From assembly GCA_021846325.1 (NCBI GenBank), contig JAJZBX010000013.1:1-58173 (forward strand): a DNA stretch of 58,173 nt. Reading direction: 5' to 3'. Position 1 is the first letter of the stretch, and each line of letters begins with the position of its first letter. The stretch comes from Actinomycetes bacterium (lineage in GTDB: Bacteria > Actinomycetota > Acidimicrobiia > Acidimicrobiales > RAAP-2). A model generated the notes under the pieces. That model saw only the letters and a program-made list of their open reading frames with translations, was not told the origin of the DNA and ran no database searches. The translations under genes and the position numbers were made by a program. This document shows positions 1 to 7,779 of this stretch, piece by piece.

Positions 1-83
1 TAGTCGAGGCAGTCCTCTTCAGTCTGAAACCACGCACGGAACTCGCGCTCGGAGCGTGGATAGTCGTCGCTTGCTTTCACCAT
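1..83 (-). CDS. IS1595-family transposase, N-terminal fragment cut by window edge
   Basis: Reading leftwards from ATG at 83, the first 27 residues begin MVKASDDYPRSEREF and continue with an AWFQTEEDC segment. The pattern YPR..REF.AWF..EE.C is the characteristic start of IS1595-family (ISXO2-like DDE) transposases, which normally continue into a zinc-ribbon and a DDE domain. Only the N-terminus is inside the window, so intactness cannot be judged. The DNA just upstream (about 100-130) should hold the terminal inverted repeat, but I cannot fix its limits from one end. The element lies 0.3 kb from the sulfur operon. Confidence 0.72.
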   Translation of the reverse strand, partial: MVKASDDYPRSEREFRAWFQTEEDCLD

Positions 84-346
84 TGTTTTCGAGGCTACTT
101 GCTGACAGTGACATGGACACCCCCATTTAACCTAGATGGCCCCTGAACGCCGAACGCTCATGTCAGATAGTCAATAGCGGAGTCGGATCTCGGGACGCTT
201 CGTATCTGAACTTGGTCGAATGGCTGGCCCTGGCTCCCGCTCTGGTCCTAGATCGGCAGCGCGTTCGAGTCGAGAACGTCGATCGAGGCCAAACGCTCGT
301 GGCTCATCGCCAGATTGAACAACTCCAAAAAAAAGTGGTGTTATAG

Positions 347-368
347 TATTCAATCACTCAATTGAATA
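347..368. promoter_or_regulatory. ArsR-type operator, perfect 8-6-8 inverted repeat
   Basis: TATTCAAT-N6-ATTGAATA is a perfect inverted repeat ending 8 nt before the ATG at 377. A TATAGT hexamer at 342-347 could be the -10 box, so a bound repressor would block the promoter. AT-rich ATTCAA...TTGAAT palindromes are the usual sites of ArsR/SmtB repressors, including the sulfur-responsive BigR/SqrR group. The first gene of the operon is itself an ArsR protein, so autoregulation is the simplest reading. The rest of 84-346 holds no gene I can support. Confidence 0.75.
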
Positions 369-376
369 AGGACTGT

Positions 377-1078
377 ATGAAGCCCCGTGAGTTCAAAGAC
401 AGCATCTTTGATCAGTTGGCGCGCGTTGGCGCGGCGTTCAGCAGCCCGAAGCGGGTAGAGATCATCGAGTTGCTGGCCCAAGGCGAGCGGACCGTTGAGT
501 CCGTGGCCGTAGCGACGGGCATGTCGGTGGCCAACACCTCCCGGCACTTGAGCGTCCTTCGCAACAGTGGACTCGTGAATTCTCGCCGAGAAGGCCTCTA
601 CGCCTTCTACCGGATCTCCGAGGTCTCCGTCGTCACGACTTTCCAGGCTCTTCGCTCACTCGCCGAATCGAGGCTGGTCGAGGTGCGCCAACTCGCTGAG
701 GCATTCTTCGAAGAGGTCGACGGAGCCGAGCCGATCGGGATCGAGGAGCTTCTGGTGAGGGCCGCTGCGGGTGACGTGGTGGTGATCGACGTGCGCCCCC
801 GACTCGAGTACCGAGCCGGTCACCTGCCCGGTGCCGTCAGCATCCCACTTGATGAACTGCCGGCCCGGCTTGCCGAGATCGACGGTGACCATCGAGTTGT
901 CGCGTACTGCCGTGGCCCCTACTGCGTGATGTCGGCTGAGGCCGTGACTCAGCTCCGCCTCGCTGGCATTGTTGCCCAGCGACTCGTCGTGGGACCGCTC
1001 GAGTGGCGTCAGGCCGGACTGCCAATCGTCTCGGGCTCCGGCGGCGATGAAGTCGTACTCGCGGCTTCGACCACCTGA
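377..1078 (+). CDS. ArsR-family repressor fused to a rhodanese domain
   Basis: This 233-residue protein has a winged-helix ArsR domain (about 5-100, with the recognition helix near SVANTSRHLSVL) followed by a rhodanese domain (about 118-220). The rhodanese active loop is YCRGPYC, with C178 as the expected persulfide-carrying Cys and C183 beside it. The ArsR part has no Cys and no metal-site His/Cys cluster, so sensing probably runs through the rhodanese domain. ATG 377 was chosen over TTG 362 because AAGGA lies just upstream. The gene is first in an operon with dsrE-like, SQR-like and cysteine desulfurase genes and sits right behind a matching palindrome. It is likely a sulfane-sulfur-responsive autorepressor; ligand and mechanism are inference. 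Confidence 0.85.
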   Translation: MKPREFKDSIFDQLARVGAAFSSPKRVEIIELLAQGERTVESVAVATGMSVANTSRHLSVLRNSGLVNSRREGLYAFYRISEVSVVTTFQALRSLAESRLVEVRQLAEAFFEEVDGAEPIGIEELLVRAAAGDVVVIDVRPRLEYRAGHLPGAVSIPLDELPARLAEIDGDHRVVAYCRGPYCVMSAEAVTQLRLAGIVAQRLVVGPLEWRQAGLPIVSGSGGDEVVLAASTT

Positions 1079-1107
1079 TCTACCAACGCATTGAAAGGCA
1101 AGCACCA

Positions 1108-1461
1108 ATGAAGCACGTGATGATCATCAACGACCCGCCCTACGGCACTGAGAGGATGTACAACGGGCTCCGGCTTGCGACCAATCTGCTGGACAAGCAC
1201 GAGGGCACCGAACTGTCGATCTTCCTCATGGGCGATGCGGCGAGTGGCGCGAAGGCGGGCCAGCAGACCCCTAACGGCTACTACAACGTCGAGCGAATGC
1301 TCAAGAACGTGACTCGGAAGGGCGGTCGGGTGCTCGTCTCTGGTGCGTGCATGGACGCGCGTGCCCTAGCCGGGGCCGACCTCCTTGAAGGTGCCACTCG
1401 CAGCACGATGGATGAGTTGGGCACACTGACCGTTGACGCCGACAAGGTGCTGGTGTTCTAG
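1108..1461 (+). CDS. DsrE-family sulfur carrier-like protein
   Basis: A 117-residue single-domain protein of the DsrE/DsrF-like fold. The N-terminus MKHVMIINDPPYGTER and the GACMDARAL motif are typical, the latter holding the conserved Cys (C81) that can carry a persulfide in this family. It has no signal peptide and should be cytoplasmic. It starts 29 nt after the ArsR-rhodanese gene with GAAAGG upstream, and its stop overlaps the next GTG by one base, so it belongs to the operon. The likely role is to pass sulfane sulfur between the flavoprotein, the rhodanese and the desulfurase. The exact partner is not shown by sequence. Confidence 0.85.
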   Translation: MKHVMIINDPPYGTERMYNGLRLATNLLDKHEGTELSIFLMGDAASGAKAGQQTPNGYYNVERMLKNVTRKGGRVLVSGACMDARALAGADLLEGATRSTMDELGTLTVDADKVLVF

Positions 1462-2627
1462 TGGCCGGCGTGGTCCACCAATCTGCACAGACGGTCGTTG
1501 TGCTAGGTGGGGGCGTCGGCGGGGTCACCACGGCGAACCGATTGCGTCGCCGCCTCGATCGGCGCCACCGCGTGGTCCTCATCGACCGAGAGCCCGACTT
1601 CAGCTTTGCCGCCTCGTACCTCTGGGTGATGGCGGGAACTCGAACGGCGCAGCAGGTGACCCGGCCGCTCAAGCGTCTCGAGCGCCGAGGGATCGAGGTG
1701 GTAGTGGGTGATGTCGAGGAGGTCGATCCGGTGCGGCGCACGGTCACCGTCGCCGATCACGTGCTCGAGGCCGATCATCTGGTGGTCTCGCTCGGCGCCG
1801 ACTACGCGACTGACTCCATCGAAGGCCTCGGTGAACACGGTGAGACCTTCGCAACCCTGGGCGGTGCCGAGGCCCTCGCCCCGCGTATCGACTCCCTGGT
1901 AAAAGGTCGCGTCCTCGTGGTCACGGCTGCCCCCGTCTATCGGTGTCCGGCGGCACCCTACGAGTCGGCCTTCCTCATCGACGCCGCGCTTCGGCGCGCC
2001 GGAGTGCGTTCTAGCGTCGAGATGGCAGTCCACTCAGCGGAACCCGGGCCGATGGGCGTGGCCGGACCGAACGTCTCGGCGGCGGTCACCTCAATGCTGG
2101 CGGATCGCTCCATCGACTACCGACCGTCTCATCAGATCACGCGAGTCGAGTCTGGCCGGGCGCAGTTCGCCGACGGGGAGGTGGAACCCTTCGATCTGCT
2201 GCTTTACATGCCCCCGATCCGGTCACCCAAAGTCGTGGCAGCGTCATCGCTCGCCACGGAGTCGGGCTGGATCGAGGTCGATCGTGGGACGCTTGCCACT
2301 AGTTTTGCGGGCGTCTATGCCATTGGCGACAATGCGCAGATCCCTCTCAGCATTGGTAAGCCGCTGCCTCGCGCCGGTGTCTTCGCTCACGCCGAAGCGC
2401 TGGTCGTCGCGGACAACATCGCCTCGGCGATCAAGGGTCGGCCCGCGGACGCCCGTTTCGACGGCAACGGCGGGTGCTTCATTGAGACGGGTTTCTCGAA
2501 GGCCGGTTACGGTTCGGGCAACTTCTACGCCGAACCCTCACCGCGAGTGACAGTTCGCCCGCCCTCTCGGCGAAGTCACCTCTACAAGGTCGCATTCGAG
2601 TACAACGTGATGAGGCGGTGGCTATGA
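1461..2627 (+). CDS. SQR/FCSD-like FAD-dependent sulfide oxidoreductase
   Basis: 388 residues. The FAD-binding GGGVGG motif lies near residues 16-21, and a second nucleotide-binding part contains RCPAAPYE (C162). An FAD-closing YAIGDNAQIP segment lies near 286-294, and a GGCFIETG motif (C339) near the C-terminus. The C162/C339 pair in these contexts is what sulfide:quinone reductases and flavocytochrome c sulfide dehydrogenases use for sulfide oxidation. There is no signal peptide. The GTG start overlaps the dsrE stop by 1 nt, and the stop overlaps the desulfurase ATG (ATGA). It likely oxidises sulfide or persulfide, but the electron acceptor (quinone or other) cannot be read from sequence. 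Confidence 0.8.
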   Translation: MAGVVHQSAQTVVVLGGGVGGVTTANRLRRRLDRRHRVVLIDREPDFSFAASYLWVMAGTRTAQQVTRPLKRLERRGIEVVVGDVEEVDPVRRTVTVADHVLEADHLVVSLGADYATDSIEGLGEHGETFATLGGAEALAPRIDSLVKGRVLVVTAAPVYRCPAAPYESAFLIDAALRRAGVRSSVEMAVHSAEPGPMGVAGPNVSAAVTSMLADRSIDYRPSHQITRVESGRAQFADGEVEPFDLLLYMPPIRSPKVVAASSLATESGWIEVDRGTLATSFAGVYAIGDNAQIPLSIGKPLPRAGVFAHAEALVVADNIASAIKGRPADARFDGNGGCFIETGFSKAGYGSGNFYAEPSPRVTVRPPSRRSHLYKVAFEYNVMRRWL

Positions 2628-3805
2628 GCGACTCGGCGTCAACGTCCCCGATCTACCTGGATCACAACGCAACGACTCCGATCGCGCCGGAGGTCCTCGA
2701 CGCGATGCAGCCCTACCTGACGGAGTCCTTCGGCAACCCATCGAGTGATCACCCCCTCGGTCGAGAGGCGCGACGTGCCGTGGATGTGGCCCGAGATCAG
2801 GTCGCCACGCTCATCGGCGCGTCGCCCGACGAGATCGTCTTCACGTCGGGAGGGACTGAGTCGAACCATCTGGCGATAAGGGGGGTGGCGGCTTCGACTT
2901 CGGCACGCTGTCGCCGTGTGGTCACAACACCGGTCGAGCATCCCGCGACGGCGGGAGCGTGCGCACTGCTTGAGGCGCAAGGCTGGAGCATCACTCGGCT
3001 GCCCGTTTCGCGCGATGGCTTCGTCGACGCCATCGCCGCAGCGGAGGCGATCGGGGACGATGTTGCCCTCGTGACGGTCATGTTGGCGCAGAACGAGACC
3101 GGTGCAATCATGCCGGTTGGGGAGATTGCTTCGATCGCGCGATCACACGGTGCGCTCATCCATTCAGACGGCGCCCAAGCGGTCGGGAAGATCGACGTCA
3201 ACGTGGATCGCCTTGGCGTCGATCTGCTTTCGATCGCCGGTCACAAGTTCTACGCGCCCAAAGGGGTCGGTGCTCTCTACGTCCGTTCGGGCACACCGAT
3301 CGATCCACTTCTGCTCGGCGGCGGACAGGAAGGAGGACTGCGTCCGGGCACCGAGAACGTTGCGGGGATCGTGGGTCTGGGTGCCGCCTCAGTGCTAGCG
3401 AGGTTGCGCGTCGCGACTGACCTGACGGTGATCGATGCTTTGCGAGAGCAGTTGTGGTCAGGTCTGGCGGGCAAGATCCCCGGACTGGTACGCCACACGC
3501 CTTCTAAGTCGTGCCTCCCCAATACGTTGTCGTTGTCGTTTCCAGGCGTTCTGGGAAGGGATGTGCTTGCTCGGGCCGATGGCGTGCTTGCCTCAACCGG
3601 ATCAGCGTGCCATTCGGGTGTAGACACACCCGCCGAAACTCTCTTGGCGATGGGCGTGAGCCCGGAGATCGCCCTCGGTGCGATCCGGATCTCGCTGGGC
3701 CGCGCGAACACTCGTGCTCAGATTGAGACGGCCGTTGAGATTCTCGTCAGCGCCTTTGACATCGTGCGTCAGGATCGAACCAACCGACCGCCATCGGGCT
3801 TGTGA
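2624..3805 (+). CDS. PLP-dependent cysteine desulfurase (NifS/IscS-like)
   Basis: 393 residues with the class V aminotransferase fold. The sequence begins IYLDHNATTP, carries the SDGAQ Asp segment, the PLP-lysine motif AGHKFYAPKG (K208) and the mobile catalytic Cys loop STGSACHSG (C329). It releases sulfur from cysteine as an enzyme persulfide. ATG 2624 is taken because it overlaps the previous stop as ATGA; GTG 2618 is possible. Lacking a nearby IscU/SufU scaffold, it is better seen as a sulfur donor to the DsrE/rhodanese proteins of this operon than as a dedicated Fe-S biogenesis enzyme. Its GC is lower than that of genes right of 9000. Confidence 0.88.
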   Translation: MSDSASTSPIYLDHNATTPIAPEVLDAMQPYLTESFGNPSSDHPLGREARRAVDVARDQVATLIGASPDEIVFTSGGTESNHLAIRGVAASTSARCRRVVTTPVEHPATAGACALLEAQGWSITRLPVSRDGFVDAIAAAEAIGDDVALVTVMLAQNETGAIMPVGEIASIARSHGALIHSDGAQAVGKIDVNVDRLGVDLLSIAGHKFYAPKGVGALYVRSGTPIDPLLLGGGQEGGLRPGTENVAGIVGLGAASVLARLRVATDLTVIDALREQLWSGLAGKIPGLVRHTPSKSCLPNTLSLSFPGVLGRDVLARADGVLASTGSACHSGVDTPAETLLAMGVSPEIALGAIRISLGRANTRAQIETAVEILVSAFDIVRQDRTNRPPSGL

Positions 3806-3897
3806 GTACGTTGAACTCGCTCGCGGGCGCGGACAATCTCGCCCGAGAGCGCAACGGACTTCGTCGCGACGGCGCGGGCACCGACGTACCCTTCGGC

Positions 3898-5007
3898 TCA
3901 GGAGGGTATGGAGATGCCTCGAGGGAGTTGGCTGGCTGGCCAGCCGAGAAGCCGAGTCGCGGTATCGAAGGCGAACCGGTCGGTCATGCCGGCTACGTAG
4001 GTCACCGAAGCGACCACCGCATCCTCTTCAGACAAGCCGCCGTCCGCGAGAAGCTCAGGCGACTCGATGAACTTCTCGACGAGTGCCTTCAACACTTTGA
4101 CGACGGATTCGCCCTGAGCGAGCGACTCGGGCCGGTTGTAGACCCGCTCGTAGTTGAATGCACGCAGGTCGGCCAACGCCTCGGCGTACGAGGTGGCCAT
4201 GCCGATCTGGCCCGTCGTGCTGATGCTCGTGACCAGAGCTCCAATAAGGGACCGGAGTTGTGCTGAGCGCGTGACCCCGATGACCTTGGAAACGGACAGG
4301 GGCACGTCGTCCTGGATCACGATGCCCGCGCTGATGGCGTCCTCCAGGTCATGACAGCTGTAAGCGCATCGATCGGCCCAGCTCACGACGATGCCCTCTG
4401 GCGTCGATGGTGTCGGCCGGGACCAGGAGTGGTTGCGAATGCCGTCCAGCGTCTCTTGACAGAGATTGAGGGGTCGTAGAACCACGTCTGCTCCCCATAC
4501 GGCGTGGTGGTAGCCACCGGGGATGAAGAGATCGAAGGCCTCTTCGGAGGCGTGTCCCCCGGGACCGTGGCCACAGTCGTGACCCAGCGCCATAGCTTCG
4601 GTGAGTGCGACGTTGAGTCCCGTTGCCCGAGCAATGGACGTGGCCACCTGCGCTACCTCGAGCGCATGGGTCAGACGGGTCCTCTGGTGGTCAGCGGGGT
4701 AGACGAAGACCTGCGTCTTGCCGGCGAGGCGACGGAATGCGTTGGAGTGGAGGATCCGGTCGCGGTCCCTTTCAAAGCAGGTGCGCAAGGGGTCGGGTTG
4801 CTCGGCGATGACGCGATCGCCCGCTCCGCGAGCTCGCGTGGCGCCGCCGTTCGACGCCTGATCCTCGAGCTCCTCGCGCTGCTCTCTCGACAGCAGCATC
4901 GGCTCGATGCGGGGCGGCGCCGTGTCGCGGTGGGCGAAGACGAGACCCTCTTCCGCGGGGTTGCCGCGCATTGTCGATGTCCATTCACTTCGTCGATCGA
5001 TCGTCAT
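3898..5007 (-). CDS. dgt: dGTPase-like HD-domain dNTP triphosphohydrolase, rebuilt at a transposon junction
   Basis: 369 residues of the dGTPase family, which cleaves dNTPs to nucleoside and triphosphate. The HD metal site is complete: H114 (THALEVAQ), H143-D144 (LGHDCGHGPGGH) and the distal Asp in WADRCAYSCHD (D212). The ATG at 5007 overlaps the tnpC stop (ATGA), so the gene is translated as the fourth cistron of the transposon operon. Its first ~210 residues are about four-fifths identical by eye to the truncated copy at 8990-9631. Similarity between the two flanks stops at the shared core GCCCAGCT (4376-4383), which falls on codons 209-211. The gene is probably a chimera: transposon-borne 5' half plus resident 3' half. 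Confidence 0.88.
   Translation of the reverse strand: MTIDRRSEWTSTMRGNPAEEGLVFAHRDTAPPRIEPMLLSREQREELEDQASNGGATRARGAGDRVIAEQPDPLRTCFERDRDRILHSNAFRRLAGKTQVFVYPADHQRTRLTHALEVAQVATSIARATGLNVALTEAMALGHDCGHGPGGHASEEAFDLFIPGGYHHAVWGADVVLRPLNLCQETLDGIRNHSWSRPTPSTPEGIVVSWADRCAYSCHDLEDAISAGIVIQDDVPLSVSKVIGVTRSAQLRSLIGALVTSISTTGQIGMATSYAEALADLRAFNYERVYNRPESLAQGESVVKVLKALVEKFIESPELLADGGLSEEDAVVASVTYVAGMTDRFAFDTATRLLGWPASQLPRGISIPS
4376..4389. repeat. Left transposon junction core in dgt
   Basis: GCCCAGCTCACGAC here matches GCCCAGCTTACGAC at 9000-9013 with one difference, after an 8-nt identical core. Left of the core the sequence encodes the C-terminal half of dgt; right of it lies the transposon-borne N-terminal half. 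In the right copy, dgt similarity continues only to the right of the core. That pattern marks the recombination point. Confidence 0.65.
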
Positions 5008-5435
5008 CCCAGGTTTCCTCGCTGCTCGCTGCTTACAGTGTGGCGTGGCTGGAGTTGGCGCAATCGGCGCAATTCTGCGTGGACCACGGCCAACTCGCTC
5101 CGCAGCCTGTGATTGTCCTGGGTCGTCTCCTTCAGTCGTGAGGCCAGGAGTTCGATCCGTTTTTGCTGGCTCGCGCGTCCCGCCGTTTCCACCTTAGGTA
5201 CTCGTCCGGACGCCTGTCGGTCTCCTTGGGCGCGACGAGCGCGAAGAGCCTCGTAGATCTCAGGTTGGGTGTAGATCCATGAAGGTGAGACCCTCGCCGC
5301 TTTCGCGACACCTTGAATGGTGACGGGTTGGTGGAGGCGATCGGCCTCGCGTATAGCCGCAGTGACTCGTCGCAGGCACTCTTCGTGCTTGCGCCTCGCC
5401 GCCTCGCGGAGGTGGCTCGAATTGTCAGCTCGCAT
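5004..5435 (-). CDS. tnpC: Tn554-type TnpC accessory protein (DUF6262-like)
   Basis: 143 residues, mostly helical. It begins MRADNSSHLREAARRKHEE and has the motif VSPSWIYTQPEIYEALRARR, typical of TnpC/DUF6262 proteins that accompany Tn554 TnpA and TnpB. A coiled-coil-like stretch follows (about 88-125, heptads rich in L, R and E). In Tn554 the protein assists orientation and efficiency of transposition without being a recombinase. It overlaps the tnpB end by 11 nt, and its stop overlaps the dgt start as ATGA, so all four cistrons are coupled. Confidence 0.82.
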   Translation of the reverse strand: MRADNSSHLREAARRKHEECLRRVTAAIREADRLHQPVTIQGVAKAARVSPSWIYTQPEIYEALRARRAQGDRQASGRVPKVETAGRASQQKRIELLASRLKETTQDNHRLRSELAVVHAELRRLRQLQPRHTVSSEQRGNLG

Positions 5436-7779
5436 TCTCTCTCCTTCGGCGCCGGGGTGGTTCGACTCGGACCGGTTCGGCGGACTCCGCCCCGGTGACC
5501 CTCCGGATGATCCCGTGCAGTGCGAGCGCGTCTTGGTCGGCCTTCTCGGCTAGCCGAACGTAGCCTTCGCCGCGGGCCCTGAGTGCAACCGCCTCGGTGA
5601 CAACCAGCTGTTGCTGGTACTGGCCGAGGAACTCCGCATCAGGGACGAAGAGGTCGCACGAGAGACATGGATTGGCCTGCTCACAGACCTTGCTGGGTGA
5701 CATGCCGCAGTGGCCATTGGCCAGGCGCAGTGACGCCGCCTGCTCGACCCGATGGCGGCTCCACGCCGCGTCCGAGAGTCTGCCTTCAACGTCGAGTACC
5801 TCATCGGGCGTGGTGCGGGCGCCGTCGATCTTGGCCGTGGCTTCCTCCCACGCAATGCGGATGGTCTTGTCGTTCAGCCGGGCGTAGTGGGCGGTCATGG
5901 CGGGTGACGCGTGGTCCAACAAAGCCTGAACGATGTGTGCCGGAACATCGGCGTTGATGAGCCTCGTGCCGTAGGTGTGGCGGAACTGGTGACTCGTGAC
6001 GTGGATCACTTTGCCTACTTCATCGATGAGATTGATGCGGTCGAACCAGTCCTGAATGGCAGAATGGTAGCCTGAGTAACTAATGGCTTTGGACCCGGTC
6101 GGATTCGCGTTCGGTGAAGGGAAGAGCTTCAGCGCGCCGACTCGCGACGAAGGGGGTCGTAAGCTCTCTCGCTTGGCGATGTCGGGGTACCTAGATCGCA
6201 CAACGTCTGCCCACGTGATGAGCTCCTTCGCTAGATTCTCGCCGATCGGAACGACGGCTTCGCGTCCGATCTTCGAGTTGTAGAAGAGCAGATAGGGCTT
6301 ACCGGCGCCATCCCTCGAGAGGAAGCGCCAGTGCACGAGGTGCCGAATGTCGGCGCTGCGCATCCCGGTCTCGATGTGGAGACGGGTGATCAGCCGGTAC
6401 TCGCGTCGCGAGATCATCTCCAGGGCCCCAGGTGCCTCGATGGCGCGCATTGCGGACTCAGGTATGGCCCTTGGAATGAGCTCAGCTCGCCGTGGGTAGT
6501 CGTCCGGGTGCACGTGGGAGGTTGCGGGGACTTCGGGGTGCCAACCGTAGCGTTGGTTGTCACGTAGCAGCACACTCACTGCGCTAAGCATCGCCTTGCG
6601 GTGAGAGTGGCTGATGGGTTCGTTGGTCCGAGTGCTTCTGAGCGTCGACATGTCAACGAACCACTCCTCGAGAAACGCGCGGTCCATGTTCGCGAGGTCC
6701 TTCCCCGGTCGTCGTTTCGCCAATGACGCAGAAAGGTGACGCATAGCGAGTAGGTCTTTCCCAACGCCGTTCATGTCCATTCCTTTGGCAGTGAGTCGTT
6801 GTCGGCACCATCGCTTGACGAGGTCGCGGAGTCCAGGTTGGGTGATGTCGCGAAAGTCGAGGTGACGCACCCTTCCGGCGATGCCAAGACGGTGCCGGTC
6901 CCAGACATCTCGTGGGTATTCGTTGTCCCAGCCGGTGCCCTCGACGAGATCGGCCAGTGTGTCAGAGGCGAATCGCAAGAGGCCGACCGAGCCGAGCCCT
7001 CGGCTCGATCCATGCACTGCCCACCAATCCTTCCACGAATCGCGGGAAATCTCGGTCAGTGTCTCAATGCCGCTGCGACGAAGTGTGCTGAAGAACTCCA
7101 TTCCCAGTGAGTACGTGAAAGAGGCAGTGTTGCGATCGTGAAGGGTCTGGAGAAGGTACTGCGATTCACGACGCAAGGTCGCGGGCAAGGTGCTGAGGTC
7201 AAAACGCGCTCGGCCAACGTCATTGAGCTGCCTAGCGAATTGGTCGGCCGGCGGCGCGCCGTTGCGGTTCCACCTGAGTAGGTGCGCTGTGCAGAAGGGT
7301 TGTCCTGGTCGCACATCGAGGTGGCAGATCGCGACGGGGCACGAATGGGTCGGCCTGCAGATGGCTGACGCCTCCTTGGATAGGGACCAGACCTCAACTG
7401 AGCTCGAGCCTCCGTGTTGTCGCCACGCGTACGCGTGGGTTCGGCAGAGAACGCTGTCCTGACCCTGACGGCAGTCCGGCACGAGACACTTCCTGGGAGC
7501 CCGCCGACCCCGGAGTTCTGCCGGCTGGGTTGCAGCCCATTCCAGCTTCTGTGCACCCTTGGGTCTGCCGGCATCGCGCCACCGGTGGTAGTGACCAATG
7601 CAGAGCGCAGAGGCCGATTCGCTGCCGACGCATCCATTGATCATGCAGTCGGGAACATGGAGAACACCGGTGAGTTCCGAGCAGTAGAAGATCTCCCGGT
7701 CGAACTCGGGGCGAAGTGCATTGCGCAAGGTGTCGCGCCACTTGGCGTACGGGTCATCTTTGAGAACTCGCAGCGTCAC
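5425..7779 (-). CDS. tnpB: Tn554-type TnpB, large tyrosine recombinase
   Basis: About 784 residues from GTG 7779, which overlaps the tnpA stop as GTGA; an upstream start at 7806 is also open. The N-terminal third carries several Cys/His clusters (for example CMINGCVGSESASALCIGH and CRPTHSCPVAICHLD) that look like repeated small zinc-binding units. The catalytic domain follows, with Arg in ETGMRSADI, HQFRHTYGTRL, an LLDHAS box and the nucleophile in HYARL. A C-terminal Cys cluster (CEQANPCLSCD) precedes a final helical part. This layout matches Tn554 TnpB, which works with TnpA to cut and rejoin the element. Confidence 0.87.
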   Translation of the reverse strand: MTLRVLKDDPYAKWRDTLRNALRPEFDREIFYCSELTGVLHVPDCMINGCVGSESASALCIGHYHRWRDAGRPKGAQKLEWAATQPAELRGRRAPRKCLVPDCRQGQDSVLCRTHAYAWRQHGGSSSVEVWSLSKEASAICRPTHSCPVAICHLDVRPGQPFCTAHLLRWNRNGAPPADQFARQLNDVGRARFDLSTLPATLRRESQYLLQTLHDRNTASFTYSLGMEFFSTLRRSGIETLTEISRDSWKDWWAVHGSSRGLGSVGLLRFASDTLADLVEGTGWDNEYPRDVWDRHRLGIAGRVRHLDFRDITQPGLRDLVKRWCRQRLTAKGMDMNGVGKDLLAMRHLSASLAKRRPGKDLANMDRAFLEEWFVDMSTLRSTRTNEPISHSHRKAMLSAVSVLLRDNQRYGWHPEVPATSHVHPDDYPRRAELIPRAIPESAMRAIEAPGALEMISRREYRLITRLHIETGMRSADIRHLVHWRFLSRDGAGKPYLLFYNSKIGREAVVPIGENLAKELITWADVVRSRYPDIAKRESLRPPSSRVGALKLFPSPNANPTGSKAISYSGYHSAIQDWFDRINLIDEVGKVIHVTSHQFRHTYGTRLINADVPAHIVQALLDHASPAMTAHYARLNDKTIRIAWEEATAKIDGARTTPDEVLDVEGRLSDAAWSRHRVEQAASLRLANGHCGMSPSKVCEQANPCLSCDLFVPDAEFLGQYQQQLVVTEAVALRARGEGYVRLAEKADQDALALHGIIRRVTGAESAEPVRVEPPRRRRRENAS

